A stretch of DNA of 64,000 nt, from the NCBI RefSeq assembly GCF_965363235.1, contig NC_134845.1, forward strand, positions 33,280,154-33,344,153, written 5' to 3'. Source of the stretch: Mytilus galloprovincialis (lineage: Eukaryota; Mollusca; Bivalvia; Mytilida; Mytilidae). The position numbers and the translations under genes were made by a program. Positions 1 through 13,383 of the stretch are shown here, in pieces (position 1 is the first letter of the stretch; each line of letters opens with the position of its first letter). The notes under the pieces were generated by a model. It worked only from the letters and a program-made list of their open reading frames with translations. It was not told the DNA's origin and did no database searches.

Positions 1-245
1 ATGTATTATCAATAACAACCAAAGGTACCCTATACCATAAGATAGAATATGTATTATCAATAACAAACAAAGGTACCATATACCATAAGGTAAAATATGT
101 ATTATCAATAACAACCAAAGGTATCCTATACCATAAGGTAGAATATGTATTATCATTAACAACCAAAGGTACCCTATACCATAAGGTAGAATATGTATTA
201 TCAATAACAACCAAAGGTACCCTATACCATAAGGTAGAATATGTT
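1..245. repeat. 48-bp minisatellite, about five copies
   Basis: Five head-to-tail copies of a 48-bp unit containing ATGTATTATCAATAACAACC and AAAGGTACC, differing by single bases. The array is cut by the left window edge, so its full length is unknown. It lies downstream of the last visible exon of the minus-strand TNF-receptor gene, probably in one of its introns. Confidence 0.9.
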
Positions 246-630
246 AAATAAAAACAATGATTATTTTCACAAAATAGTTAAATAAGGATGATTATCAAAA
301 TTTCTTCCAGTGAATCGCATGTATAACTTGTTTCGTTCACATACATAAATTGTGATGAACGCATAAAAATCATATGGCTATTCAGTTTTTTTCGCGTTTT
401 TTTTTCCAGATAACAATTATTACATTTTTGTAAGTAGGTGGTATGATTTTTTTCTAAGAATTACCGTTTTATTATACCCTGGATCTTATGTGAAACATCT
501 ATCATAAGAAATAATACACACTCATACAATCGACGTTTTATAAGTTATATATTTTTCTTTCTTTATATATCCAAGATATATTAAAAAAAAACAAATTCAA
601 ACATGTTTGTCTAGTTTGACAATAACTTAC

Positions 631-3600
631 TTCTGTGCAGATCCTGAATGGTTATTCATTGCAAAGTTTTCTGAAAAACGGAAAAATATATATACAACTG
701 TAACATATTTGTTATTTGAAAATTAAAAATAGATCCACATTCCCTCAAAATCTGAGAAACCCTTACATGCTACCTTACTACAAAAATATCTTAAAGATCT
801 AAATTGATGTTAAATATATTTTTGCATTTAGCTTTTACATTCTGTAAATTCTGAAATGATTGCGAAATGATGGGTGATAATCGCAGTACTGAGAACTCAA
901 ATGCAGACATCTGAGACATTTATGTATGCAGATTAAAAAAAATCAATAATAACTCTCGCATTTTAGTTGCTTCAAAAACCCCATAATGCATGCACGAAAT
1001 AATTAAGGAATTTACACTAACTTAGAATTGTACTTATTGTAAAATGTTCATATGTCAATTATACCATTAAAGCACCATCAAAAATGACATGTTAGTATAT
1101 AAACGGAATAGAATATATCATCATATTTATATATGTATTCAATCGATATGAATTTGAACGGATTGAAAAAATACCATTTGTGGTTTGTCAGATAATGATT
1201 GCATATATAGATACACTGATATATAAAACCTTCCCTTTTATAAGACAAGTCTTATATGAATAATTTATTAGAACACTTACTCTCAGACTGCTTCAACTTT
1301 TTTTGTAGGAGTAGCAAACATACAATGATTGCCAAAACTACCACAACAGAGCCAACGGCACCGACCACCCATGCAACCAAATACGAAGGCTCTGAAAGAA
1401 ATTACAAGAATGAATAAGACGATAAATCAGTGTTTCACAACCAAATTGAATTTTTTTTAATGCCATCATTAATTTGAATGTATAAGGTATCTCTGTCATT
1501 TTGCATACAACGAATTAGCTTATAAATGGTCGTTGCATTTGAATTGGCATTGCTGACTCACCATGATGAATTACACCTCCATTTTGGATTTTTCTATATT
1601 TCTGATAATTATTGTTTTATATTCTGCAATGACCTGATTGTTTTATTTTTTGTTTAAATCTGGAAACATTTCTTTTAAATGTTAAGGGTTTCTTAAATAA
1701 TATCCATTTCAAGAATAAAGAAATGTTCATGAAATCATAATTATTTGATGATAAAATAGCTTCTCACATAATGTGCGATTTACAAAACGCATAAGAACCT
1801 TTTGCATTTCATTTAACTTAGAAAAAACTTGAGACAATTATTAACTGACTTTAGTACGCTAAGCATAACAACATAATAATTGTTTCTCGAATACCTTGTG
1901 CCAAAAAATAAGATAAAAACAAATGTTATGCCCGACATGTTTTTGACTAAATATTTATAATACATGTACATTTTTAAGATACCAAGGCAGATTTCTTGAT
2001 CATTAAATATCATTTTATTTCAAACTTTAAGACATATACACAAAAACGTCTATATAAAGATTCAATTTGTACCTGAAGGGATGGATTCTCTTGTGCTGTA
2101 TGTTACAGGAACTTCCGTTCTGTCAAACATATTTAAAACACATGATTTAAATATTGGTTACAATTTGTAAATTTTTATTTTAATGCTCACATGGTAATAT
2201 AAGAACAGCTTCCTGCAACAAGAAACTTGATGAACCTTCTGTTTTTAAACGTTTGTAATCCATCGATCTTTCACTGCCGTGTTTTTCTTTGCACCAATAT
2301 ATCTGTATTTTCGGGGATTTTTTTTAGAAATCATGTTCGTTTTTTTCCGTCTGATAGCTATAATTCTTAATTTTAATTTAAACTGACTGCAACAATATTT
2401 ATCCAACAGTCAGATTGATATAATATTATTATTTTGTGTAACATTTAAGTCAATAGTACATCTGATTATTTCGTACGGTTATAGGGTTAATTTTCCAATT
2501 ATTGGAAATATTAGTAGACACAACCATGGCCAGAACCCCTCCCCAAAAATAAGCGAAACAAATCAGGACACACAATCACACACACATAACTACGTATGAA
2601 CAAACCAAGACCCTGAAACGAGTTTTTTTTCGAAACATCCCCAAAAGCTAAAAACATATTGTAGAGAAAGTTCTTAACTTTGGAGTAACCAATTATCTGC
2701 GATGATGAATGACATGATTTCAGAGAAAACACATTCTTTCAAAAATTGCATTTTACTGTGAAATCTACAATAAGGAAAATGAAATATGACCGTGATAATA
2801 TATTCTTGCAACCAATCCCATTCTGCTTTGTCACCATTCATAAAAAAAAATGCAAAAAATACTATTCAAAGTTAAAAACTTCCTGAAGTATACTACTATT
2901 GAAGTGTCAATGACCAGACGAACTTTAACTTCCTAGTGTGGGAGTGTTTACATATCAGTCTTTCACATTCAAGTTTTATCATTAAACAGGGGGAAAATAT
3001 ATCTGAATTAATTCATAAAGGCAACCGAAATATACTGAAATAGTATTGCTCTAATAATCAGGAATTGAAAACAGCGATGTTATTGAAATTGAAATAAAGC
3101 CTTAATATTACAGTTTTATGTATTATATCAATCATATGTCCAGTAACTTTATAATTCCACTGTACTGTTCTTTTTTGTAATCCATTTTAAGCGTTATATG
3201 CTGTATTGTATTAAATAATTTCAGTATTTGCAGTATACCTCATAGTAATGTATTTTTTTATTAATATTTTTTACTTATCTGGAGAGATTTCTCCATTATG
3301 CAGTATGCCTTCTGTTCATTTGAAAGTCAAATTACACTTGCCTAGTGTCATTGGATCAATGTGAATATGATATTAATTTTTTCATGATGAGTTGCTGTTT
3401 TTGTTCCGGCTGTCTATTGTCTAAATTGTTTTTAATATTGTTCTGCAAATGTTTGATATGATATATTTTTGCAAATATTTTATAGGATATTGTATTTGTG
3501 TTATACGCCCTAAAATAAATAAATAAAGGCAACAGTAGTATATCGCTGTTCAAAACTCGTAAATCGATGAAAAAAAATCGAGGTAACAAACTAAAACTGA

Positions 3601-6133
3601 GGGAAACGCATTAAATATAAGAGGAGAACAACGACACAACATTACAATGTAACACACACAGAAACGACATAAGCATTAGACAAAATCCGATGAGAATAAC
3701 AAATATAACATCAAAACCAAATACATGAATTTGGGATAGAGAAGTACCGTGACACGTCTTATAGTAATGTGAATTTACACTCAAATATAAGAGAAAACAA
3801 ACGACACAACAGAAACACAACGTTAAAATGTAACACACACAGAAACGAACTATAATATAACAATGGCCAAATTCCTGACGTGGTACAGGATATTTTTTTT
3901 TAAAGAAAAAAATGGTGGGTTGAACCAGGTTGAACCTGGTTGTGTGGCTTGCCAAACCTCCCGCTTTAATAGCAACGTTCAATATAAAATTAAAATGACA
4001 ACATGACATTACATGACTAAAAGAGGGACGAAAGATACCAAAGGGACAGTCAAACTCATAAATCTATAACCTACTGTTGCCAAAATCTGATAATATATCG
4101 CCAGTACAAAACTACTGTTCCAAAATCTGATATTTTATCAAAAGTACAAAGGTACATGATCATGGTTTACCTAACATATTTTTTTTAACTCACATAATGA
4201 AGTCTCCACAAACAGCGTCTCTTCTTTTTGTGCATGACAGCAATTCGTACCGATTCTCTTGTGAGCAGTTCTTGCATGGTTGGCAGTGGAATGCTCTTCG
4301 ATTGTTGTAGTATCCATTCGAACATGGAACACAAGGTGTACAAGTCAATGCTCCATGATTTTCATCCCATCTGATTTTTTTATTGACCTTTGAAAACAGA
4401 AATATTCATGCAAACATTTGAGATGTCAATACAGTAAAGTTATTCAGACAATGGTTGTGTTTGAGCTTTTGATTTTGCTATTCAATTAGGGACTTTCCTT
4501 TTTGAATTTTCAGAGGTTTTTTGGTGATTAAATTTTTCAAAAATGAGGTAAATATCAGTGCTTCGATAATGTCATAATATAATTATCAATTGACTTTTTG
4601 GACATATAATATAATATAATATATCTGCAAATCATTTTTAGATTAACACAAAATGGTGCTGTATATATCTATTTGTAATTGTATTTTATTCAAATTTTGA
4701 AAATTAGTGTATCCTTTTAAAATATGATATCTATTGTAATTTCAAAGTGTGTCATTGTTTTTAGAATTTTTTTCATTCAGTTAAGATTTTTTTTTTAATT
4801 TCCAAATATATCTTCGGGAAGGAATGCTACTAACATAAGGTATCATACTTTTTTGAAAGACACTTATTTACGGAAAATGAAGTGTACAGCTTAACATAGG
4901 ACAATTATGTGCAGCATTGTGAAACTATTAACAATACCTGCATAAAGGTTTCTTCCGTAATCTAATTTTAATCTATTTGATCAGAAATATATTGATGTTA
5001 AGTCATTATTACTTCAAAAATAACTATTTACGATAACATATCAACAACCATTATTAAGTGACTTACATTAACTGTATCCTTTCCCGCTCCACGCAGACAA
5101 CTGTCACATTTCTCGCAAGTCTCTAACTGTCTGTGGTAGTACACATTGTCGTCCGGCAAACACAATTCAGCAATAGATGATCCGAGACAAAGAACTATCC
5201 CAATAACATGAACTATGCTGCAAAACACAAATATGACAATGCAAATGGCTTTTCAAACATAATTTCATTTATCTTGACGGTCCCAATTAGCCATCCGTCA
5301 TCTTGGCCTTGTGGTCATAAAACTTTGGAGTACGACTTTTGTAGACAGACTTAGAAATCCATCAATGAAATCTCTTGCTTCAGTGTGTCGAGCACAAATG
5401 TTGAACTCTGAGATATACCTTGCAGAGCCTTTACCTTTTGTATTTATTATAAATTTGATACGTCCTAAAATGTATGAAATGAAAGTCACTGAACGTTTAC
5501 CTAGCTTCAATAAAATCATTCCATGTGTAATACTGCTGATATTTGTACTTCCTCAGTAAAACGAAAAACATGTATATATATTTTAACGCACTGTTATTAT
5601 TTGATGTGAATGTGGTCTGCGAATTTTAAATTTGAATATATACAAATATATATTTATCTAAGGTTTAGAAGCATGGAACCAAATATGATATTTCAAAAAC
5701 TGATGAACACTTATTACAAATGATGTTCACCTCCTCGTACTTTTGTAAAACAAAATTTAAAACATCCTTGAACATTGCACCGGTTTAGTTGATGAATCTC
5801 AAAAGTTTGTGTCTCTTTAGAAACAAAGATAATCATAACAGTAAACACCCTTGATATATAAGTTTAATATACATATTGTAAACCAGAATAAACATCTAAA
5901 TGTTTTACAAAGTATGCAATGTACCAATATCAGTTCCTATCCATTCAATATCAATTTATGTTCATATTATTGATGTTTAATGTCTACTTAATCACTGATA
6001 ATCTGTCGAACTGTATTTTAAAATTTTGCATATATGTTTTTTTTATTAAGTGTATATTATTATATTTTCATAATTTGAAGTAACTTGTTTTTAGATTAAA
6101 ATGTTAATCTGTTAAATGTGCTGACCTGAGCAT
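631..6133 (-). CDS. TNF receptor superfamily member, partial (3' end outside window)
   Basis: Predicted type I membrane receptor of the TNF-receptor family. Six exons on the minus strand keep one frame: 6133-6126 (ATG CTC AG), 5217-5067, 4387-4194, 2119-2073, 1391-1281, 670-631. All introns are GT..AG. The signal peptide (MLSIVHVIGIVLCLGSSIA) spans the first intron. Exon 2 holds a cysteine-rich start with spacing C-x14-C-x2-C-x2-C; exon 3 holds a second repeat with CTPCVPC, CQPCKNC and a final AVC. A 47-bp exon encodes the stalk. Exon 5 encodes a clear membrane helix (VAWVVGAVGSVVVVLAIIVC) followed by basic residues. Exon 6 starts the cytoplasmic tail (NFAMNNHSGSAQ) and ends in phase 2, so at least one more exon lies left of the window. 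No death domain is visible here; whether one exists is unknown. It is a divergent paralogue of the plus-strand gene at 13384. An in-frame GTG at 5228 is not the start: TTTTGCAG there is the acceptor of exon 2. Confidence 0.8.
3525..4075. repeat. Dispersed repeat family D, copy 1
   Basis: Begins with GGCAACAGTAGTATATCGCTG and runs through stretches rich in ACACAACA, ACACACAGAAACGA and AACCTGGTTG. Shorter relatives occur at 19118-19345 (same orientation) and 61250-61640 (opposite orientation). It contains an internal duplication: the ACAATGTAACACACACAGAA region recurs about 190 bp later. It sits in intron 3 of the minus-strand TNF-receptor gene. No coding capacity is recognised; the class is unknown. 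Confidence 0.7.
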
Positions 6134-6279
6134 GTTGTCGACTATGTTTGCACCACGACCGTCATCCGAATGTGCTTCAACGCGAATAAGCTTATTTAAT
6201 AAAATCACAACTTGAAATACTTTTGAATTGAACTTTCCGCTTATTTACGAAATAGGAAGAGATTTAATAAGTACAAGTA

Positions 6280-6300
6280 CATCACGTGACAACATTTTAT
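6280..6300 (-). promoter_or_regulatory. Candidate promoter element: TCACGTGAC palindrome
   Basis: TCACGTGAC (6282-6290), an E-box of the type bound by bHLH-zip factors such as the MITF/TFE family, sits about 150 bp upstream of the minus-strand TNF-receptor start codon. An ETS-like ACTTCCT lies next to it near 6302. The same nonamer occurs upstream of the divergent paralogue. Its role is inferred from position only. Confidence 0.4.
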
Positions 6301-6714
6301 CTACTTCCTATTAAACTATATACATGTATTGCTGTACAAAGCATTTAAATAGACCAATAAAAGCCGGTGATTATTTTTGATATTTATCGTGATAAAAGTT
6401 ATACAGGTGCATTGGTATCAATAAAGCCCCTTTTAATGTCAGATGATATATATGGCAACACAGATGTACTTATTATTACAAATAATATTTGTACTCAAAG
6501 GGTGTTTTAAATAATTTGTTCACATATCAGTATATGAATGGTTATGGATTTTCACGTTACAAACACATTTTCATTAGTAATGTTAATATCGTAAGTTTTC
6601 AAAATCGGACTAACGAGAGAATAGACGACAAAAGTTAAGAGCTCGCTGAATTATTCTTTCTATGTATCCTATAATTCTACAAAATTCTTCAGAATTCTAC
6701 AAAACATGAAGATA

Positions 6715-6960
6715 AAAAATAATATAACGAAAATACTAAACTCAAAAGAAAATTGTAAACGGAAAGTCCTTAAGCAAATGGCAAAGTCAAAAACACAAAC
6801 AGATCAAACGAATGGATAACAACTGTCATATTTCTGATTTGTTACAGAGATTTTCAAATGTTGAAAATGATGGATCAAACCTGGTTTTATAGCCAGCTAA
6901 ACCTCTCACTTGTTTGACAGTCGCATACAATTTTATCATATTGACAATGATGTATGAACA
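6715..6960 (-). repeat. Dispersed repeat family F fragment
   Basis: Reverse-oriented relative of 51735-51990. It contains the complements of the CAAACCAGG, TTTTGCCATTTGATT and GACTTTC blocks. Shorter pieces lie at 4465-4535, 9650-9715, 17690-17790 and 43170-43255. No protein is encoded here. It is probably the 3' tail of a retroposed element, by inference. Confidence 0.55.
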
Positions 6961-7129
6961 AAACAAACAGGCAGAATTGTCATTGATATGGTCATAATTA
7001 AAAATGGACTGTTTACAAAGAAATGCTTAGGCTTTTCTACCTCAGGAATATATTACCTCAGCTGTATTTTGCAAAATATTTGATCCTCAATGCTTTCCAA
7101 CTTCGTACTTTATTTGGCCTTTTTAAAAA

Positions 7130-7225
7130 TTTTAGATTCGAACGTCACTATTGAGTATGTTGTAGACGAATGCGCGTCTTGCGCAAATACAAAATTTCAA
7201 TCCTGTTATCTATCATGAGCTAATA
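7130..7225 (-). repeat. Dispersed repeat family A fragment
   Basis: Reverse copy of a family whose plus core reads CGCGTTTCGTCTACAAAAGA followed by CTCATCAGTGACGCTC. Other copies in this window: 9715-9800, 12300-12460, 44050-44170, 60365-60540, 61095-61235 and 62038-62216. It is short and non-coding. I recognise it as a very common mussel interspersed repeat; its class (SINE or MITE) is unresolved. Confidence 0.6.
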
Positions 7226-7439
7226 AACATAACAGGTAAAAATGTCAAACAAGTGATACAGTAGTCAACATTGTATTATTATAATAATCATTATAAAAAC
7301 AAGCAAATATGTCGACAAAGATAAGAAAAAAACATATAAACAAAGCATATTAGCAAAAACGAAATAAAAGAATACAATAAAATACCATAGCAAAATAGCA
7401 TAACGACGTGATGTATAAGTATAGATCCACTTCAAAAGG

Positions 7440-7525
7440 ATATTGCAAAAAATAGACTAATTGTCATTTTGGTCTCTTGTGGAGAGTTGTCTCATTGGCA
7501 ATCATACCATATCTTCTTTTTTATA
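7440..7525 (+). repeat. Dispersed repeat family B, 3' tail only
   Basis: Carries the conserved end TTGTCTCATTGGCAATCATA plus T-rich tail, preceded by TGTCATTTTGGTCTCTTGTG. Full relatives are at 36510-36830 and 52855-53115 (plus) and 25415-25735 and 28725-29035 (minus). Only about 85 bp of the 3' end is present, as expected for a 5'-truncated retroposed copy. Confidence 0.6.
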
Positions 7526-9649
7526 TAACCACTAAAAGTAATAATTTGCAACGACAACTAGAAGAATACCATTACACTTAATCAAAAATATTGACAACGT
7601 CAGTACTTATAATGATCAATCTATACTTCAAAGCCATCGTGTATTGTTTGTTAAGTTGATACGGATTTTTCATCTTAGTCTTGGTATCTTCTCATATAGA
7701 TTTTTAGAAAAAGGACGAGACGTTTTTTTTCGAATGAATCTGAAAATGGAAACATTAAGGCTTTTTTTAATTGTATCAACGTTTTTCATTGTGTCATAAC
7801 AACGTTAAAGGGAATATAGATATGTAATTGAATGTATCATAAATATAACGTCCATTAATCAGCTCATCGACTAGAAATAGTTTAAACCCCAACTACTTTT
7901 AGTGTGGCTATCAAAAATCCAGAACCTGGTTAGAAATATTAATTTTATTTATCTACATTTTCATATGTTTACCCTTTTAAAGATTAGAAATTGATCTCTG
8001 TTAGTAACAGCAAGACGACTTAGAGCTAAACATATGGACCCATACCATATGTTGGCTTCTAGATTCATTTTTGTGATATTGGGTTGTAATCTCATTGACG
8101 GACGACTAACATGTTCAATTGAAATACAAAATTTAAGTGACATTCCGTGATCACCTGTTTTTAGTGAATGTTAAACTGAGCGCTCAGTAGAGAATAAAGT
8201 GACTGCGTTGATGAACTAGCTATTTCATAACAAATATTACAATGTATTAGGCAGTGATGCTTTAGAAATGGCTATGTACTATCGTAAGATATATAATATA
8301 AGACGGCACAATGGGTAACGTTAAAGAATTTTAGTACTAAACTAAGAAAACAAATAATATGTCATTTTAGAGAAAAAAATAAAACAATACTTAATAAATA
8401 GCATGCGTTCTGGTTTAATCTGCAATAGGAGATGAACGCTCAAAACCGACAACGCTATTAAAAAATTATCAAAATTTCATGCATAGTATATTTTGTTCCA
8501 CATCTGGCTTTTTACACAACTTTCAGCTGCTGATATTTTCTCATTATAGATCATATTCTGGTCATTGTTTTCATTCCTCCTTATAGCATGATAAAAAATT
8601 GTTTGCGTTTTGTTGTCCAATAGGAGGTAAAAGATAAATTCTGCTTTAAAGTAACGTCAGGCATAATTTACTAACGTCTCCTATAATTTTGGGACGTCAC
8701 AATATACTTAGTTATATACTTTATAAATACAAACCAGGGCCTCCAGAGTTTGCAAAAACAGAGCCGGGGGATCCAAATAGTGTCACCGCCATTTTTACAT
8801 TTAAATACAACAAAATAAATATCTAGTATATTTTATCTATTTTTGATTGCTATATCATGAATTGTCTAAAACTGTAATTTTTTTTAACAAATAAAATTGC
8901 CTTTAAGTTCAACTTCATGTATTTATAGGTCAGGAAAAATTATCTCTTTAAAAGTAGTTTTGTTGGTACTCTGCGATGAAAATTTAAAAAGGTTAATGTT
9001 AAGTACTTGTGTTATGTATTGTTCAGGAAATACTTGAACTGCTTTGTTTAATTATACTTTAGTTGACTAAATATCGTTGTATGTATGTATCATACTTAAT
9101 CGTTGACCTATATCTGTTAAAATCTATGTCATTCGATTTGTGGTGGAAATCATATCTCAATTTTATATTGATCACATCGATTGGTTAGTGTTTGACTTAC
9201 GTAATATATGCAAACATTGTGACCTGGGCTACTTTGCAATGACAAAAGTGATATTAAAGAAGGACAACAAACTACTTTTCTGTTTTGCTTTTCTTTTGAT
9301 CTTCATTATCAGCAAATAAAATTAAAATCAATTCAATATACCACAAATATATAGGACGATGACATGTGCTATAATTTTTCATTCTCTCATAGCATAATTT
9401 AGAATATTTCATGGCATTACAGCAATCGTTTATCTTCTCTTGTAGTGAACCCCTTCTTGATAGGTAGGTTTTGACTTCGTCAGAAGACAAAATAATTCAA
9501 TGTTGATGTACGTTGAAGGCCTGCTACAAACGATTTCGATCACAAAAATATGCGTGTTTTACACATTAAATTTAGATTCATCAAATATCAGTATACTCAA
9601 CATCCATAAAAATTTAAGGGATTTAAAAAAAAAGCAGAATCACAAAAAT

Positions 9650-10020
9650 ACTTAACTCCGTGGAAAATTCAAAAAGGAAAGTCCCGAATCAAATGGCAAA
9701 ATCAAAAGCCAAAACAAATTTGTGTACGCCAGATGCGCGTCTTGCCAACAAAAGACTCATCATTGACGCTTGAATGAAAATAGTAAAACACGCAAAATAA
9801 AGTATGACATTGAACACATCAAATAACGAAAGATTTTACCAATAACGGCTAATTTTAAGTTTTTTAAAAGTGCATTTAAAATTAAGACCATATTATTGAT
9901 AATATTCGTCGGCATAGAAGTACTACTAGGCTGGTGATACCCTCTGGGTAAAAAACCCTACAGCAGTGGAATCGACATAGTTGTTAATAAAACTCATCAT
10001 AGATACCAGGGTTTAAAAAA
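9650..10020. repeat. Composite of repeat fragments (families F and A)
   Basis: 9650-9715 is a reversed family F fragment (GGAAAGTCCCGAATCAAATG). It is followed at 9715-9800 by a family A core (GCCAGATGCGCGTCTTGCC), and 9975-10015 carries the family A opening AAACTCATCATAGATACCAG. The pieces look like nested or rearranged insertions. Nothing coding is seen. Confidence 0.5.
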
Positions 10021-11184
10021 AAATTGTTAGATATGCGAGTTATGTACCTTGCGTTATATCAAGGTATACAGCTAGTCTTTTTTCATAGACAAGTGTCTGT
10101 GATCAGAGTGATTCGCCCCCTCCCCATCCCCCATCAATGACAAAACGTTAATTAATGCATGGAAAAGCATGGAAAAACAACTTATGCTACACATGAATAC
10201 ATGTATGTATTTGGATGGCAGAGAATGCATGAATAGCTGGACGCGGATATTATCGACGCATTGGATATCGCTGCTAGAGTTCAGATTATCTAAGTCTCTG
10301 TTTAATATCTTGATTGTTTTCTAAATCTATTGATTATATTTGAACATAGGTAAACTAATCTTGCTGTCATTTATTCTAAAACAATTAATAAAAAAACAAA
10401 TCTACTAGACAAAATTAACTACACCATGTACACGTCTGCAGCTGCATAATATTCATAATATCCTGTCGAAATGCACATCTGCATACTTAGTATGTCATCA
10501 CACATTTTCATCAATTATATTGTGTGGTTTCAGAGGTATTATGCTGACAAACTAATGAATGTATATAACATGTATAATGGTAAAATTATAAATCCAAAGG
10601 AATAGAACAAAAATTTGCTTTCGTAAATTTGCAGATTTAACATTGTTGTGCTGATATTAAGAGAAGTTCTGAATATAAATGTGCATTCAGCCGTGCATCA
10701 TATATTTTTCCTATACTAACAATGCATTCAAAACATGAAATTGTTAAACTATATTGCATGAATAAACGAAAAAACATAAAATAGATAAAATTAAATAAAA
10801 ACAAAGCTTCAAAATAATTTATTAATTACAGTTATAATAGTATGATAATGAAAATAAACCAGATATAAACTAAACAAGCAAATAAACAAGCAAACACAAC
10901 AAACATGCAAACAATATATAATATCACGCATTCAGCCCGTCCCGAATGTCAAGTCAATCCTATAGGATAAGTTATTTTTAGAAAAGGTTATTTCCAGTTT
11001 CTCTATTGTTGCCGGTAAGTCGAATAATTTCTCTTTCATTCCAATTATATTACATAGATTGCTGCTGCGTGTACCGAACAGTAAGAAATGGAAATATGAT
11101 TACATACATAATCTAGAATTAAGTATAAACGTTTACATTATGTTTTAATTGTCAGATTTTTAGCATGACATTTTTGCCATGTGA

Positions 11185-11334
11185 AGACGTCACGTGACCA
11201 ATTTTATGACGTAATACCTGATTCATACTTGCTGTACAATTTATAATTTTTGACCGCACTGTATTGTTTATAAAATCATTTTGTTTTGATGAGCGTTATC
11301 AATAATGTTTATGTAAAAATATCAAGATAATCAG
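11185..11334 (+). promoter_or_regulatory. Candidate promoter and 5' UTR exon of plus-strand TNF-receptor gene
   Basis: A compact cluster at 11187-11214 holds GACGTCACGTGACC (CRE-like half plus TCACGTGAC E-box at 11190-11198), an overlapping CCAAT (11198-11202) and TGACGTAA (11207-11214). About 120 bp downstream, ATCAG|GTACGT gives a good splice donor after 11334. The first coding exon of the gene begins with an acceptor (TTTACAG, ending 13368) 15 nt before its ATG, so a non-coding first exon is needed; this one fits. Transcript data are lacking, so it is inference. Confidence 0.4.
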
Positions 11335-12299
11335 GTACGTATCGGCTTTTATAAAGCCATTATGGGTTCATTCATTCGTACAAGTGACAGGATTAGAATT
11401 CCCCTTTTCTATTTTTAGTTATAGTCACACAAGTGCTGAACATGCAGAAGTGTGTTGATTTCAATTCTGTAATAACTAGCGAATATATATACATTTATAG
11501 TTTGCGCATGTTATATACAAGTCCTTTCGGAAATATTTTTTTATTTGATGTTGTTTAAACAAATCACATTTGAATGTTAACATCTTGATGGGGAGGGGGC
11601 ACTTCAATCTTTTTTTGTACGGGTGAGCAGTGAGACATCAAGTAGCCAACCGTTTCACTCATGTATTTTGTTTATCAAAAATATGTACCTAGTCATATAT
11701 CAATTAATAAAAAACAGACCTACAGATATATTTGGATATTTTTCATCTTCTGGTACATTTGTATAGAGATTGTTTTGGGGGTCCCGCACATCAACGCAAT
11801 CGTTATATTCACACCTTGCTTTTCCAATAATATTGTCTTAAACACTTTCCTCTATTTGCCCCTTTTATATCTTTCATTATGAAGCAAATTTCAACTTCAA
11901 TCGACAATCAAATGTGTTTGGTCAGGTGATTGTAGTTGAAAACATCGCGTTTGTCATACATTCTAGTCTGAGGACGTCCATTCATGTCAACGTCATTGTC
12001 AAGTCGATTATTCAAATACAAAACAGACCTTCTACTTTCGGTTGTATCCTTGGTATTAAGTTCGAAATCAGTATGATATATTTTCTTTGTGTTTTTTTAG
12101 AATGTTCTGTATGAATTCTGCTTGATATGAGTCTGAAAAGCCATCATTTTGGTGATATTATATCTGTGAAGGCGTAGTCAAACACACATGGAATTCTAAA
12201 ATTTTATTTGAAGACTATCTCAAATCGCTATAAATTACAATAAGCAATAAAGAAAAACAAATAATGGTTAAATGGTTATCAAAGAGACCAATATTATAA

Positions 12300-12460
12300 T
12301 TTAATACGCTATACGCGCGTTTCGTCTACATAAGACTCATCGGTGACGCTCAGATCAAAATATTTATAAAGACAACAAGTACAAAATTGAAGAGCATTGA
12401 GGGCCAAAAATTCCCCAAAGTTATGCCAAATATGGCTACGGTAATCTATTCCTTGGATAA
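12300..12460 (+). repeat. Dispersed repeat family A
   Basis: Contains ACGCGCGTTTCGTCTACATA, ACTCATCGGTGACGCTCA, and the downstream block TTGAAGAGCATTGAGGGCC, in the same order as the copies at 60365 and 62038. Non-coding, diverged. Confidence 0.65.
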
Positions 12461-13383
12461 AAAAAACGTAGTTTTTCGAAAAATTCAAAGTTTTGTAACA
12501 GGAAATCTATTAAAATGACAATATAATTGATATACACACTCACACACAAGCAAACATTCATAGCCATATAACTAATTATTAAAATATGTATAATGTACTA
12601 GGGAAGAAAGGACAAGAACAAAGAGGGATAACTCTATATTATAATTCTAATTTGTACCTCTATTATCATGGTCTCTTCTTGGTTATATTAGATATTCAAA
12701 TACAGACTAAATGTAACAAAATTTATCATTTTCTGATACAAGAAAGCCTTTATTATACGTTAAAAGGTCAAACATTTGAATAATGTTTGGTAAATCAAGA
12801 ACGCATACAAATTATAAAGTGATATATATATTTTTTATAGCATCTGATTGATACCATTGCTAGTCCCCAAATGTATCATTTGCTGAATAGTCTGACTTGG
12901 TTAATAACATGCAGTTCATAAATTGTCAGTTAATAATTAAGTAACTAAGGTTACGATTCCACCAGACAAATCTCACCTCAGATAGATTTGGCTTTTATTT
13001 TAGGTTCCTTTTGGTGAAAAAGCGCTTGAATATTTTGATTTATATGGGCCCTTGGCTTTGAACTGGTTTTGGTTTTGAGCATTAATGATAAAAGTAAATC
13101 CAACGAAGCGTTTCGGACGGAAAACAGAAACATAAAGTTTCATTATCATTTTTGTAGGAAATAATACATGAGTGATGATGAGTGATAACACTTAGAACAA
13201 AATCCATTTCATTTCTATCGAGTTAAGTGAAGTGTTAACATTCTTCTTTTTTTGTCATTTTACAAATGCAGTGCAAAATAACAGGTTAACAGAACAAGTG
13301 TTTGATCTAGATAGTTTTTTTTCATTGAAAATTAGAATGAACTTGTAATTTCTCTTTTATATTTACAGATATGAATCAGTAAC

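Larger units (their letters stand above)
6134..13368. other. Divergent intergenic region between two TNF-receptor genes
   Basis: About 7 kb without a recognisable coding gene. It holds dispersed repeats (6715-6960, 7130-7225, 7440-7525, 9650-10020, 12300-12460) and a candidate promoter with a 5' UTR exon for the plus-strand gene near 11185-11334. I recognise nothing in 7530-9640 or 10090-11180, both AT-rich with short open frames. At 11590-11610 there is a short G-rich stretch and at 12535-12545 a short CACACA run. Confidence 0.6.

Noticed and set aside
5028-5228. Start of the minus-strand TNF-receptor gene at 5228
   Set aside because: The codon there is GTG and overlaps a clear splice acceptor; the phase joins perfectly to ATGCTCAG at 6133-6126.
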